Shown here: piece after piece, positions 41,253 to 50,699 of the stretch
Layout of the letters: each line of letters starts with the position of its first letter
How positions within the stretch are numbered: the first letter of the stretch is position 1
Source: Desulfomonile tiedjei
GTDB taxonomy: Bacteria > Desulfobacterota > Desulfomonilia > Desulfomonilales > Desulfomonilaceae
NCBI GenBank assembly: GCA_016212925.1
Contig: JACRDF010000041.1
Location: 62,001 to 126,000 of the forward strand
Length of the DNA: 64,000 nt
Direction of reading: 5' to 3'
Made by a program: the position numbers and the translations under genes
Notes under the pieces: generated by a model
The model's database searches: none
What the model was told of the DNA's origin: nothing
What the model saw: only the letters and a program-made list of their open reading frames with translations

Positions 41253-42230
41253 ATGTTGGTGACTAGGGTGACAAAACTCCTGGGAATTCAACTTCCCATC
41301 ATCGGGGGCGCGATGCAATGGATCAGCCGGGCCCCGTTTGTGGCCGCCATAAGCAATGCCGGCGGGTTGGGCATCATCACTTCGGCGACCTTTTCATCAA
41401 AGCAAGAGTTGAAGGAAGAAATCCGCAAGACACGGGACCTCACGGGCAAACCCTTTGCCGTCAATATCAACTTGTTTCCTTCGATGCGGCCTCTGTCGGC
41501 GGAGGAGATGATGGACGCAGTCGAAGAGGAAGGAGTCGAGATAGTCGAAACCTCCGGTCACAATCCTGCGAAGTGCGTTGAGCGTCTCAAAAATAACGGA
41601 CGAATATACATGCACAAATGCGCACGAGAGCACGACGCGGTGAAGGCCGAAGCCCTGGGAGTGGATTTGGTCACGATCGTCGGCACGGAGTGTGGCGGAC
41701 ACCCCAGTGCGGAAGGCGTAACCACCATGGTGCTCTTGCCGCGAACAGTCCAAGCTGTGACTATTCCGGTGGTCGGGGGCGGCGGTTTTTGTGACGGGCG
41801 AGGGCTTATGGCTGCGCTTTCCCTGGGGGCCGAAGGGATCGTCATGGGAACTGCGCTCATGGCAACGGAAGAATGCCCGATACATCCGAATTTCAAGCGA
41901 GCCTTGTTGGAGGCGGAAGTGACATCGACATGCCTGCTCCTGATGTCTGTAAAGGCCCCGGTTCGCGTGTTTACGAACAAGGTGGCCAGCGAAGTGCTTG
42001 AAATGGAGGTGCGGTGCGAGCCCTTGGAGAAATTGCTCCCCAAGATGAAAGGTGAACTCGGGCGCGAAGCCTACGAGACCGGAGAACTTGATGGAGCGAT
42101 CTGGGCTTGCGGACAGATAGCGGGACTGGTGAAAAAGATCATGCCCGTGCGTGATTTCTTCCAGAGCGTCATGGAAGAAGCTGAGTCCATCCGTCGGCAA
42201 TGGGGGATCGAAACCCCTGCCGGCGGCTGA
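41253..42230 (+). CDS. Nitronate monooxygenase/2-nitropropane-dioxygenase-family flavoprotein
   Basis: 325 residues from the ATG at 41253 behind AAGGAGA. FMN TIM barrel: GGAMQWISRAPFVAAISNAGGLGIIT, GTECGGHPS and VGGGGFCDGRGLMAALSLGAEGIVMGTALMAT (phosphate-binding loop). Members oxidise nitronates, but relatives such as FabK reduce enoyl-ACP, and many in catabolic operons are of unknown function. In an anaerobe and between acyl-CoA genes, an enoyl-CoA or ketone-reducing role is at least as likely. First gene after the palindromic element. Confidence 0.87.
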   Translation: MLVTRVTKLLGIQLPIIGGAMQWISRAPFVAAISNAGGLGIITSATFSSKQELKEEIRKTRDLTGKPFAVNINLFPSMRPLSAEEMMDAVEEEGVEIVETSGHNPAKCVERLKNNGRIYMHKCAREHDAVKAEALGVDLVTIVGTECGGHPSAEGVTTMVLLPRTVQAVTIPVVGGGGFCDGRGLMAALSLGAEGIVMGTALMATEECPIHPNFKRALLEAEVTSTCLLLMSVKAPVRVFTNKVASEVLEMEVRCEPLEKLLPKMKGELGREAYETGELDGAIWACGQIAGLVKKIMPVRDFFQSVMEEAESIRRQWGIETPAGG

Positions 42231-42272
42231 TTAACGAACCACCTGGGACTCGTGCATGAAAGGACTCTTTCA

Positions 42273-43610
42273 ATGCTAAGTTTGAAACTGGCCGACTTCA
42301 TCCGTTCGATGAGTTTTTCGGGCCTGGGGCCGCAAACCGTCCGCATGGCTCGCTTCGCGCTGCTCGACTGGCTGGGCTCTGTAGCGAGAGGGAGTCAGGA
42401 GGAGCCGGCTAGAATAGCCCTTTCGGTACTAATTGACCAAGGGGGTAGACCTCAAGCCACCATTTTACCCTCCGGAGAAAAGACCTCAGCCCTTAATGCC
42501 GCTTTGTGCAACGGCATAGCATCGCACATTATGGAACTCGACGATGTGCACCGCAGCTCCATCATTCACTGCGGAGCTGCTGTTATCCCGGCGGCCCTCG
42601 CAGCGGCTGAAATGACCAGCGCGAGCGGCCGGAAGCTTATCGAGGCGCTCGTGGCGGGCTACGAGGTGGCGATCAGGATAGGGGAGGCCGTCACCCCGTC
42701 CCATTATTACTTCTGGCACAATACGGGCACATGCGGGACCTTCGGCGCCTGCGCGGCCGCGGGCAAGCTCCTCGGATTGAATCGAGAGCAGTTGATCTGG
42801 GCCTTAGGTAGTGCCGGCACTCAGGCTGCCGGGCTATGGGAATTCCTGGCCGACGGCGCTATGTCCAAGCATCTGCATCCGGGAAAAGCCGCGCAAAACG
42901 GGCTGCTGTCGGCCCTGCTCGCCGCGGGTGGATTCACGGGCGCAACCTCCATCCTGGAAGGTGAGAAAGGTTTTTGCAGGGCTATGGCCCCCGAATTCAA
43001 CCTCGACAGGATTACCGATTCCCTGGGTAAGGCCCCGTACAAGATCGAGGATAATTCGTTCAAAATTCATTCATCGTGTCGCCACACGCACCCCGCAGTC
43101 GATATCGCGCTGGAACTTGCCTCCAGTCACAAAATGGAGCCCTCGGACATCACCGGCATCGAGGTGCGAACTTATAGGACTGCCCTCGACATTACGGACA
43201 CCCCGGAGCCCCAAACGGTCTACGCCGCAAAATTCAATCTGCCGTTCTGCGTTGCGCTCGCCCTGTCAAAGAAAAGCTGCGGTCTGGCAGACTTCAATGA
43301 TGACAACCTGAGGGACCCCGAGATCCTCGCACTGTCACGACGGGTGAAACTGGTTGCCGACGATGAACTCACTTCTGCCTATCCGGGCAAATGGGCCGCT
43401 GTCATGGAGATAACCACGAGGTCGGGCGATGTGCTTCGGGGCCGGAAGGACTTTCCTCTTGGGGACCCCGAAAATCCGGCGAGCGACGAGCTGCTGACCG
43501 AGAAGTTTCGCTGGCTCGCTTCGGATTCGTGGGGGGACGAGAAGGCCGGCAGCCTGGTCAAAGCGGTGATGGAACTGGAGACGGTAGAAGACGTGGCCCT
43601 TCTGTTCTAG
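42273..43610 (+). CDS. MmgE/PrpD-family protein
   Basis: 445 residues from the ATG at 42273. Family segments are LCNGIASHIMELDDVHRSS, GYEVAIRIGEAVTPSHYY, GTFGACAAAGKLLGL, KHLHPGKAAQNGLLSALLAAGGFTG and KIHSSCRHTHPAVD. The family includes 2-methylcitrate dehydratase, cis-aconitate decarboxylase and iminodisuccinate epimerase, so action on a di- or tricarboxylic acid is likely. Together with the CoA-transferase 49 bases downstream, it would supply and then activate such an acid. The exact reaction cannot be read from the sequence. Confidence 0.88.
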   Translation: MLSLKLADFIRSMSFSGLGPQTVRMARFALLDWLGSVARGSQEEPARIALSVLIDQGGRPQATILPSGEKTSALNAALCNGIASHIMELDDVHRSSIIHCGAAVIPAALAAAEMTSASGRKLIEALVAGYEVAIRIGEAVTPSHYYFWHNTGTCGTFGACAAAGKLLGLNREQLIWALGSAGTQAAGLWEFLADGAMSKHLHPGKAAQNGLLSALLAAGGFTGATSILEGEKGFCRAMAPEFNLDRITDSLGKAPYKIEDNSFKIHSSCRHTHPAVDIALELASSHKMEPSDITGIEVRTYRTALDITDTPEPQTVYAAKFNLPFCVALALSKKSCGLADFNDDNLRDPEILALSRRVKLVADDELTSAYPGKWAAVMEITTRSGDVLRGRKDFPLGDPENPASDELLTEKFRWLASDSWGDEKAGSLVKAVMELETVEDVALLF

Positions 43611-43659
43611 CAGCACGGGGGACCAGGGCCGAAACATCAAAGGGAAGGATTTAAGGATT

Positions 43660-44853
43660 ATGGGAGGAGCGCTGGAAGGCATCAAGATTCTCGATCTGGG
43701 AAGTTACGTCGCTGCCCCCTACTGCTGCATGATCCTAGCCGATCATGGGGCGGAGGTGATTCGGGCGGAACCACCCAATGGAAAAGTGGACCGCGAAGTG
43801 GGCCCCTTTTCATCTGACGGTCAACCTCTGGTTTTCGGATATACCATACAACGCAATAAGAAGGATATTACACTGAATTTGAGATCCCAAAGGGGAAAAG
43901 CGTTGTTGGAGGAACTGGCCCAAAAACTGGATGTGGTGGTCCACAATTATCCCAAGGGATCGGAAGAGGCGGGGATCTTGACGTACGAGCATCTGAGCAG
44001 TATTAATCCCGCCTTGATTGTGACGGCTGTATCCGGCTTCGGCCAGACCGGTCCCTACGCCGAGCGGCTTTGTTTTGACTCCATTGCCCAGGCCATGTCC
44101 GGGTATATGAGTTTTTCCGGATATCCGGGCACTCCGCCTCTTAGACCCTCTCTGCCTTTTATTGATCATAATACGGCCGCCCGTGCTGCCTTGGGAACCA
44201 TGCTGGCCCTCTTCGAGAGGCAATCAAGCGGCCGGGGCCAGCTTGTAGATGTCGCCCTCTTCGATGTGGCCTTCTCCATAACTGCTGCTTCCGGATGTGC
44301 CGCCGAGTATAAGTTGTTGGGGGAGCTTCGAAAGCAGATAGGCAACGGCGGCTTTTATGCTTACTGTGGCAGTTTCCGGGCCAACGACGGTTATCTGTTG
44401 ATCAACATTATCGGTAACAGCATGTGGCGCCGCATGTGCCGGGTCATGGACCGGGAGGACCTGGTCCTTGATCCCCGTTTTAAGGACAATATGAGCCGCT
44501 ACCGGAATCATCCTGCCGTTGATGCCGTTCTGGATGAGTGGATTAGAAATAAGACCGTGGCCCAGGCTCGGGAAATGCTTGAACAGGCCGGGGTTGCTTG
44601 CGGACCGGTCAATGACGTACCTCGGTCCCTGGAGGTGCCCCAGGTGGCCTCCAGAGAGATGCTGGTGGAGATTGAGTACCCTGGAACAGGAAAAGTGCCT
44701 GTACCGGGAGTAGATATAAAGCTTTCAAGGACTCCTGGAAAAGTGGCTAAACGGGCCTCTTTTCTGGGGGAAGACAATGAATCCATTTACTGCGGGCTTC
44801 TCGGCTACAAACCGGAGGATTTGTCACGGTTCAAACAGGAAAAGGCCATATAA
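43660..44853 (+). CDS. Class III (CaiB/BaiF) CoA-transferase, copy 3
   Basis: 397 residues. IKILDLGSYVAAPYCCMILADHGAEVIRAE opens the fold. SGFGQTGPYAERLCFD follows, and the catalytic Asp is in LPFIDHNTAARAALG, a different wording from copies 1 and 2. Partner genes are MmgE/PrpD upstream and a LIV-type binding protein 92 bases downstream, so uptake and CoA activation of one compound are probably coupled here. It is not closely similar to the other two transferases of the window. Confidence 0.9.
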   Translation: MGGALEGIKILDLGSYVAAPYCCMILADHGAEVIRAEPPNGKVDREVGPFSSDGQPLVFGYTIQRNKKDITLNLRSQRGKALLEELAQKLDVVVHNYPKGSEEAGILTYEHLSSINPALIVTAVSGFGQTGPYAERLCFDSIAQAMSGYMSFSGYPGTPPLRPSLPFIDHNTAARAALGTMLALFERQSSGRGQLVDVALFDVAFSITAASGCAAEYKLLGELRKQIGNGGFYAYCGSFRANDGYLLINIIGNSMWRRMCRVMDREDLVLDPRFKDNMSRYRNHPAVDAVLDEWIRNKTVAQAREMLEQAGVACGPVNDVPRSLEVPQVASREMLVEIEYPGTGKVPVPGVDIKLSRTPGKVAKRASFLGEDNESIYCGLLGYKPEDLSRFKQEKAI

Positions 44854-44945
44854 ACAACAAGATCGGTAAGTTCGAAGAGGTAGAGCCTAAGAAATGTAAG
44901 CCGCAAACTGGGAATGAATCCCAATCATCCAAAATGGAGGAAACG

Positions 44946-46103
44946 ATGGGAAAAGGAATCATGAGAGGAACGACAGTTATCTTCTGGTGTGCGGTAGTGT
45001 TCTTCCTGTTTCAAGGTAAGGCCGTAGGCGAGGATACGATCAATATCGGCTATACCGGGCCATTGACCGGAGGGGCGGCTTACGTCGGGAACGATACCAT
45101 GCACGGGGCCATGGTCGCGGCCAAAGAAATCAATGACGAAGGAGGAGTGGAGGTAGCCGGGAAGAAGTATAAGGTGAAAATCCATACTTATGACGATCAA
45201 GGGGTGGCTGCCAAGGCCGTGGCCGGGATGCAACGCCTAAAGGACAAATATGATGTTCCGGTTATTATACAAAACCTGAGCGCTCCTCTCATGGGTATGC
45301 TGGAAAGAAACGAAAAGATGGGGATCCTCCTAATCGGTTTTTTCAAAATCCCTGAAGCCACCACGAAGGGAAACAAGTTGATCTTGCGTCATCACACAAC
45401 CTCTGAGAAAGATTGCGAAGATTTGGTCCGGGAGACTTCTAAGCTATTGAAAGTCAAGACCTGTGCCCTGATCTCCGATGCGAGCGATTACGGGAAGAGT
45501 ATGGCCAAGGCTTCCCAGGCGGCCTTTGATAAGCTCGGGGTAAAGATGGTGGCGAATGAATGGCTGGACGAGCGGACCCAGACAGATTTCCGGGGACAAC
45601 TGACCAAGATCAAGGCGGCCAATCCGGATGTGATCATGCTTACGGCCCATGATGAGGCCTCTGCCGGGGTCATCAAACAAGCCCATGAGCTTGGGATCAA
45701 GACGCCTTTTGCCCTTTCACCGGGATTTCAGACCAAGGGCGAAGAATTGACGGGACCGGATTTGATTGAAGGATATTATAGGCAAATTACATCGCTTAAT
45801 CAAACTCCCCCTCCTCCAGGTGTGGCTCGTTACAGGGCTCTTTATTCGACCATGGGCTACAAGGATTCATTAGGCCCCTACGGCAATACCTGCTACGCCA
45901 TGGTCCACACTATAGTCAAGGCCATGCAAAAGGCCGGTACAACCACCGATGCCTTAAAGATCCGTCAGGCTGCTCCATCAGTGGTGCCAATTGAAGACAA
46001 ATATAACACCACCAATTTAACAGGCTTTGAGGATAATGGAGATGGAGTGGTTTCCATTAAGATTGGGAAGTATCACAAAGGGAAAGCAGTGCCTGTAAAT
46101 TGA
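44946..46103 (+). CDS. LIV-type ABC transporter substrate-binding protein
   Basis: 385 residues from the ATG at 44946 (ribosome site GGAGGAAACG). The signal peptide is MGKGIMRGTTVIFWCAVVFFLF...AVGE. The mature part starts DTINIGYTGPLTGGAAYVGND. Periplasmic type I fold with CALISDASDYGKSMAK and DVIMLTAHDEASAGVIKQA. It is the binding protein of the livHMGF transporter encoded 2 kb downstream, with only a ligase between. Such proteins in anaerobic degraders often bind aromatic or short organic acids rather than amino acids. Confidence 0.92.
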   Translation: MGKGIMRGTTVIFWCAVVFFLFQGKAVGEDTINIGYTGPLTGGAAYVGNDTMHGAMVAAKEINDEGGVEVAGKKYKVKIHTYDDQGVAAKAVAGMQRLKDKYDVPVIIQNLSAPLMGMLERNEKMGILLIGFFKIPEATTKGNKLILRHHTTSEKDCEDLVRETSKLLKVKTCALISDASDYGKSMAKASQAAFDKLGVKMVANEWLDERTQTDFRGQLTKIKAANPDVIMLTAHDEASAGVIKQAHELGIKTPFALSPGFQTKGEELTGPDLIEGYYRQITSLNQTPPPPGVARYRALYSTMGYKDSLGPYGNTCYAMVHTIVKAMQKAGTTTDALKIRQAAPSVVPIEDKYNTTNLTGFEDNGDGVVSIKIGKYHKGKAVPVN

Positions 46104-46237
46104 TTTTGAACGTGTTGGACCATCATGGTTCCCAGATGTCCGCCAAGCATCAAAAGGATTCAAAGGGCAAATACAGATATTTTAAAGAAAAACGGTGACT
46201 TCCTGAAGGGTCTTATTAAGATCGGAAGGGTATATAA

Positions 46238-47839
46238 ATGGCAATTTCCGGAGATTTGGGGTTCGAAGTGCACCAAGCCCGACAGTTGTTGCTGGGAGAA
46301 ATGTTGGCCCGTAATGCCCGAAAAGGGCCGGATATTGAGGCCATTGTCTTCCGAGACAAAAGAATCAGATACTGGGAACTGGATGAAAGAGTTAACCGTT
46401 TGGCCAATGCCCTTCTTTTGCAAGGGTTAACAAAGGGGGATGCTGTAGGCCTGCTGATGCAAAACCGGCTGGAGATGCCGGAGATCTATTTTGCCGCGGC
46501 CAAAATAGGGGCTGTTAATGTTCCTATCAACTTCCGGCTTTCCCCTAAAGAGATAGCCTATATCTTGAACAATGCCGAGGTTAAGATCCTGTTTCTGGAG
46601 GAAAACTACCTTGGGACGATTGAAAAGATTAGGCGGGAACTTCCCTTGATTAGAGATTATGTCGTGATTGAAAAGGGGGGAGATCCCCATTTCAAGAATT
46701 ATGAAGACCTCATAACTTCAGGCTCTTCGATCCCTCCTGAGATCCGACTCGAGGACGACTTTGATGCCTTCATCATTTACACCGCGGGAACTACGGGCAA
46801 ACCCAAAGGGGCTGTACTGACCCATAAGAATTTGATCGTCAATGCTATGGCTAACAGCCAGGAGAACCTCTTTTCCCTTCCGCGAAGGGCGGATCTGCCT
46901 TGCATAGGACCTAAAGTCATTTCCGTGACCCCCTTCTTTCACGTCGCGGGTCTAATGAGTATCACTAAGGCAATGCTCAACTTGACTCCAATTGTCGTAA
47001 TGGATTTCGACCCTGTGGCGTTATTGAGGACCATCGAATCGGAAAGGGCCACTGAGCTGTTCCTTGTCCCGGCCATGTGGCTCATGGTGATAGATCATCC
47101 GGACTTCAAAAATTACGATGTCAGTTCATTAAGATCGGCTGCCTATGGAGCTGATGTTACGCCTAACTCCCTCAAAGAGCGAATTCTTGAGGCTTTCCCC
47201 AATGCCGCCTTGCGGGAAGCCTTTGGGCAGACCGAAATGGCGGCCACGGCTGTGTTCATGAAGCACCAGGATGCCCTACGCAAGGAGGGATCGGTGGGGC
47301 TCCCCATCTCGAATGTTGAGGTCCGGGTGGTGGATGATGAGATGAGGGATGTGGCTGTGAATGAAGTGGGCGAGATCGTCTATCGTGGACCCGGGATGTT
47401 CAAAGGGTATTTCAAGAATCCTGAAGAAACGAAAAAGGCCTTCGAGGGTGGTTGGTTTCACAGCGGCGATCTTGTGCGCCGGGATGAGGAAGGTTTCATC
47501 TATGTCGTTGATCGTAAGAAGGACATGATCATCAGCGGGGGTGAAAACATCTATTCCGCAGAGGTTGAGGCCGTGCTCCTCGCTCACCCGAAAATCAAGG
47601 AAGCCGCGGTCATCGGGGTTCCTGATCCAAAATGGGGAGAAACGGTCAAAGCCTTTGCGGTCCTTGAAGAGGGTCAGAAGGCAACGGCAGAAGAAATCAT
47701 CGAATTTTGCTTGGAGAATATGGCCCGTTTTAAGCGGCCGAAGTTTGTGGAATTCGTTCCGGCCCTGCCCCGTAGCGCCATGGGAAAGATATTGAAGCGG
47801 GAGTTGCGTGCTCAGAAGCAAACGGGAGTGGGGTCATGA
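46238..47839 (+). CDS. AMP-dependent acyl-CoA ligase, copy 3
   Basis: 533 residues. The P-loop is IYTAGTTGKPKGAVLTH, then EAFGQTEMAAT, WFHSGDLVRRDEEGF, DRKKDMIISGGENIY and the catalytic Lys region PRSAMGKILKREL. This is the standard form of medium-chain or aromatic acid CoA ligases and is not close to the two duplicated ligases. Its position between binding protein and permeases suggests it activates the acid imported by this transporter. Confidence 0.93.
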   Translation: MAISGDLGFEVHQARQLLLGEMLARNARKGPDIEAIVFRDKRIRYWELDERVNRLANALLLQGLTKGDAVGLLMQNRLEMPEIYFAAAKIGAVNVPINFRLSPKEIAYILNNAEVKILFLEENYLGTIEKIRRELPLIRDYVVIEKGGDPHFKNYEDLITSGSSIPPEIRLEDDFDAFIIYTAGTTGKPKGAVLTHKNLIVNAMANSQENLFSLPRRADLPCIGPKVISVTPFFHVAGLMSITKAMLNLTPIVVMDFDPVALLRTIESERATELFLVPAMWLMVIDHPDFKNYDVSSLRSAAYGADVTPNSLKERILEAFPNAALREAFGQTEMAATAVFMKHQDALRKEGSVGLPISNVEVRVVDDEMRDVAVNEVGEIVYRGPGMFKGYFKNPEETKKAFEGGWFHSGDLVRRDEEGFIYVVDRKKDMIISGGENIYSAEVEAVLLAHPKIKEAAVIGVPDPKWGETVKAFAVLEEGQKATAEEIIEFCLENMARFKRPKFVEFVPALPRSAMGKILKRELRAQKQTGVGS

Positions 47840-47845
47840 ATTCAT

Positions 47846-47979
47846 TAATCGTAATCGTTCACCGGGCTTGAGGCGGCTCTGCGCCCGGTGGGGATGGAGG
47901 GGGAGACCATCTCCCCCTCCAAGCCTCCCCCATCGTGATTCTAAGGCCTTAAGACCGTCCCGGTGAACGGTTACCATTA
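47846..47979. repeat. MITE-like/palindromic element (134 bp) inside the transporter operon
   Basis: Terminal inverted repeats of about 21 bp (TAATCGTAATCGTTCACCGG at the left, matched by CCCGGTGAACGGTTACC at the right). In the centre is a perfect hairpin with an 11-bp stem (GGAGGGGGAGA/TCTCCCCCTCC, loop CCA, 47896-47920). The ends resemble those of the element at 40940-41229. It separates the ligase from livH and might act as a processing or attenuation site. Confidence 0.65.
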
Positions 47980-48092
47980 ATCTTAAAGCTAGCGGGTACC
48001 ATAGGGGAAGACGAATGCCGGAGGTCAGGAGTTTCTTTTGTTGCATCATTGAATTCCGGGAAAGTACGTTCGGTTAGGAGGGCGTGTTTTCG

Positions 48093-48953
48093 ATGGCTGA
48101 ATTTCTGCAGCACATTGTCAATGGTTTGATCGCCGGCAGTGCCTATGGGCTATTGGCCCTAGCTATGACCCTGATCTACGGGATCCTCTCTGTCCCCAAT
48201 TTCGCCCTGGGGGCAATCTATGCTTTGGGGGCTTTCATAGCCTTTTATGTCACCCAGTGGTTAGGACCGGGGTATTATCTAGTCAGCCTGTTTCCTGTTG
48301 TCATACTGTCGGGTCTTATGGGGATTGTCACTGAACGGGTGGTCTTCCGGCCTCTGCACGATGCCCCCCATGCCGCCGGCTTCATCGGCGCCCTGGGGCT
48401 TTACGCCATTCTGGAAGGGAGCTGGAATGTCTGGTTTGGTTCGGAATGGAGGAGTATTGTTTCCCCCTACAATGATATCGTCATTGGACTGGGGCCGGTT
48501 TCCTTGACTCTTCAGAGGCTGATTCTTTTCGGGATCTGTCTTCTCTTTGCCCTGGGGACTTACCTGCTGGTCTTTCGGACCATAACCGGCAAACAGATTC
48601 GGGCCTTTTCGGAAAACAAGGACGTGGCCCGCCTTTTAGGGGTAAATCCGGACCGCATGTCCGTCCTGACTTTTATCATCGGCTACGGCCTGACAGGCAT
48701 AGGCGGGGTTCTGGTGGCGCCGACCGCTCTGGTGGGTCCAAGCATGGGCCTGACGCCGATCATCAAATCTTTCATCGTGGTCGCATTAGGGGGATTGGGC
48801 AGTGTGACAGGGGCTATTGTGGGCGGGCTTGTTTTAGGACTGGGAGAGAATCTGGGGGCTGCCTACATCAGCTCTATGTATAAGGATATCTTCTCCTTCG
48901 GGATCTTCTTGGGGGTACTGCTCTTGATGCCCCAGGGCCTGTACCGTCGTTAA
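48093..48953 (+). CDS. livH: LIV-type ABC transporter permease LivH
   Basis: 286 residues, highly hydrophobic with about eight membrane segments. The start is GSAYGLLALAMTLIYGILSVPNFALGAIYALGAF, the middle FRAFSENKDVARLLGVNPDRMSVLTF-like (here IRAFSENKDVARLLGVNPDR, the coupling region to the ATPase). The end is GLGSVTGAIVGGLVLGLGENLG. The ATG at 48093 has TAGGAGG 11 bases upstream. The order livH-livM-livG-livF and the binding protein upstream give a complete system. Confidence 0.92.
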   Translation: MAEFLQHIVNGLIAGSAYGLLALAMTLIYGILSVPNFALGAIYALGAFIAFYVTQWLGPGYYLVSLFPVVILSGLMGIVTERVVFRPLHDAPHAAGFIGALGLYAILEGSWNVWFGSEWRSIVSPYNDIVIGLGPVSLTLQRLILFGICLLFALGTYLLVFRTITGKQIRAFSENKDVARLLGVNPDRMSVLTFIIGYGLTGIGGVLVAPTALVGPSMGLTPIIKSFIVVALGGLGSVTGAIVGGLVLGLGENLGAAYISSMYKDIFSFGIFLGVLLLMPQGLYRR

Positions 48954-48969
48954 CCAAAAGGGAGAACCT

Positions 48970-49920
48970 ATGCGATACCTGACCGGACTTTTATTCGGGA
49001 TTGTGGTTTTTTCAATCCCCTTTCTTGTCGAATCGAATTACTGGATGTATATGCTCACGCTGGTGGGGATTTATATTATCCTGGTGACCAGCCTGGATCT
49101 GCTTTATGGATATACCGGTCTGGTTTCTCTGGGCCATGGGGCTTTCTTTGGCATCGGGGCCTATGCCTGCGGTATTCTGCAGGTAAAATTGGGCATTTCC
49201 TTCGTGCCGGCTCTTCTCTTAGGGACTGTCTTTACCTGTTGCGTCTCAGCGGTTATGGGCTGGCCCATGCTCCGGATCAGAGGTCCCTACTTTGCTTTGG
49301 GAACACTGGCCCTGGGGCTCATGGTTACTATCGTCCTCCATAATTGGGATAGCCTGACCGGAGGGGTCAGTTTATCAGGCATACCGCTTCCACCGGTGAT
49401 TCATCTCCCTGGCTGGACCGTCGATCTTTCATCGAAACGGTCCTATTATTATCTGGTTTTTTTCGTGGTGTTTCTGGCCATTTTCTTCACACGCCGATTG
49501 ACCCGGTCTCGGGTCGGCCGGGCGTTTCAATCCATACGTGAAAATGAGGACCTTGCCGAAGCTTTAGGGGTGAATACGCTCAAATATAAGCTTCTGTCCT
49601 TTGTGATAGCCAGCACCATGGCGGGTGTGGCCGGAGGGCTTTATGCTTGCTACATGGGATCGATCGAGCCGGAAATCGCCGGAGGCCATATGTCTTTCCA
49701 ACTTCTGGTGATGACTGTGGTAGGCGGAGCGCGGACCATAGCCGGAGAGGTGGTGGGACCTCTTCTGCTTTGGTTTTTGCCTGAGTTCTTGGAAGCGGCC
49801 CAGGTCTATCGGCCGTTGTTTTATGGATTCATTCTGCTGGTGGTCATTCTTTTAATGCCCATGGGAATTGCCGGTAAACTGCAGGCCCTTCATCCGAGGA
49901 TAGCCCAATGGATTCCGTGA
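48970..49920 (+). CDS. livM: LIV-type ABC transporter permease LivM
   Basis: 316 residues with about ten membrane segments. DLLYGYTGLVSLGHGAFFGIGAYACGIL, RGPYFALGTLALGLMV and the coupling region GRAFQSIRENEDLAEALGVNTLKYKL identify LivM. Its end overlaps the start of livG by 13 bases, and livH ends 16 bases upstream: a tight operon. Confidence 0.93.
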   Translation: MRYLTGLLFGIVVFSIPFLVESNYWMYMLTLVGIYIILVTSLDLLYGYTGLVSLGHGAFFGIGAYACGILQVKLGISFVPALLLGTVFTCCVSAVMGWPMLRIRGPYFALGTLALGLMVTIVLHNWDSLTGGVSLSGIPLPPVIHLPGWTVDLSSKRSYYYLVFFVVFLAIFFTRRLTRSRVGRAFQSIRENEDLAEALGVNTLKYKLLSFVIASTMAGVAGGLYACYMGSIEPEIAGGHMSFQLLVMTVVGGARTIAGEVVGPLLLWFLPEFLEAAQVYRPLFYGFILLVVILLMPMGIAGKLQALHPRIAQWIP

Positions 49921-50699
49921 GAGTTGACGATCAGACTCCCTTCCTGACGGGGGAGAAAATAACCGTATCGTTCGGCCGCCTGCGGGCTGTGCTCGATCTG
50001 GATTTTCAGATTTATGCCGGGGAAATATTCGGTTTAATCGGCCCTAATGGGGCGGGAAAGACCACAGTCTTCAATGCCGTCACCGGCACGGTTCCCTTGA
50101 ATGGTGGGAGGATTCAATTCGACGGAGGCGACATCTCCGGATTGAAGCCCCATCAGATCACTTCGAAAGGGATTGTGCGTGTTTTCCAGGCAGCCACGAT
50201 CTTCCCCCAAATCCCGGTGGGCGAGCATGTGATGACAGGATTGCACAGTCGGACATCGACTTCTGTTGGCGGTGCTTTACTGAAGACCCCTTCTTGTCGG
50301 AGGGAAGAGGAACAGAGTTGGAAAAGGGTAAACGACTTGTTGACCTTCGTGCATTTGGAGGATTTACAGGGCCAACTGGCCTCAAGCCTGACCTGGGCCC
50401 AGCAAAAGCGTTTGATGCTGGCCACGGCTTTGGCCACCAACCCCAAGCTGATTTTGTTGGATGAGCCGGTGGCCGGAATGAACGCCGCCGAGGTCATGGA
50501 GATGATCGAGTTGATCGCCAAGGTCCGCGGGCAAGGCGTCACTGTTTTCATCATCGACCACAATATGAAGGTCATGATGCAGATTTGTAATCGCCTTTTG
50601 GTTATGAGTTACGGCGTGAAACTGATTGAAGGAATGCCGCAAGAGGTAGCCGAGGACCCCAAGGTAATCGAGGCGTATCTAGGGTGTGCACAAAAATGA
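49908..50699 (+). CDS. livG: LIV-type ABC transporter ATPase LivG
   Basis: 263 residues. The Walker A motif is GPNGAGKTTVFNAVTG. The signature region reads SSLTWAQQKRLMLATALATNPKLILLDEPVAG, where the usual LSGG(Q) is SLTWAQQ, a divergent but known variation in LivG-like proteins. The end carries MLVMSYGVKLIEGMPQEV-like sequence (LLVMSYGVKLIEG), typical of the LivG C-terminus. It overlaps livM by 13 bases and livF by four. Confidence 0.92.
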   Translation: MDSVRVDDQTPFLTGEKITVSFGRLRAVLDLDFQIYAGEIFGLIGPNGAGKTTVFNAVTGTVPLNGGRIQFDGGDISGLKPHQITSKGIVRVFQAATIFPQIPVGEHVMTGLHSRTSTSVGGALLKTPSCRREEEQSWKRVNDLLTFVHLEDLQGQLASSLTWAQQKRLMLATALATNPKLILLDEPVAGMNAAEVMEMIELIAKVRGQGVTVFIIDHNMKVMMQICNRLLVMSYGVKLIEGMPQEVAEDPKVIEAYLGCAQK

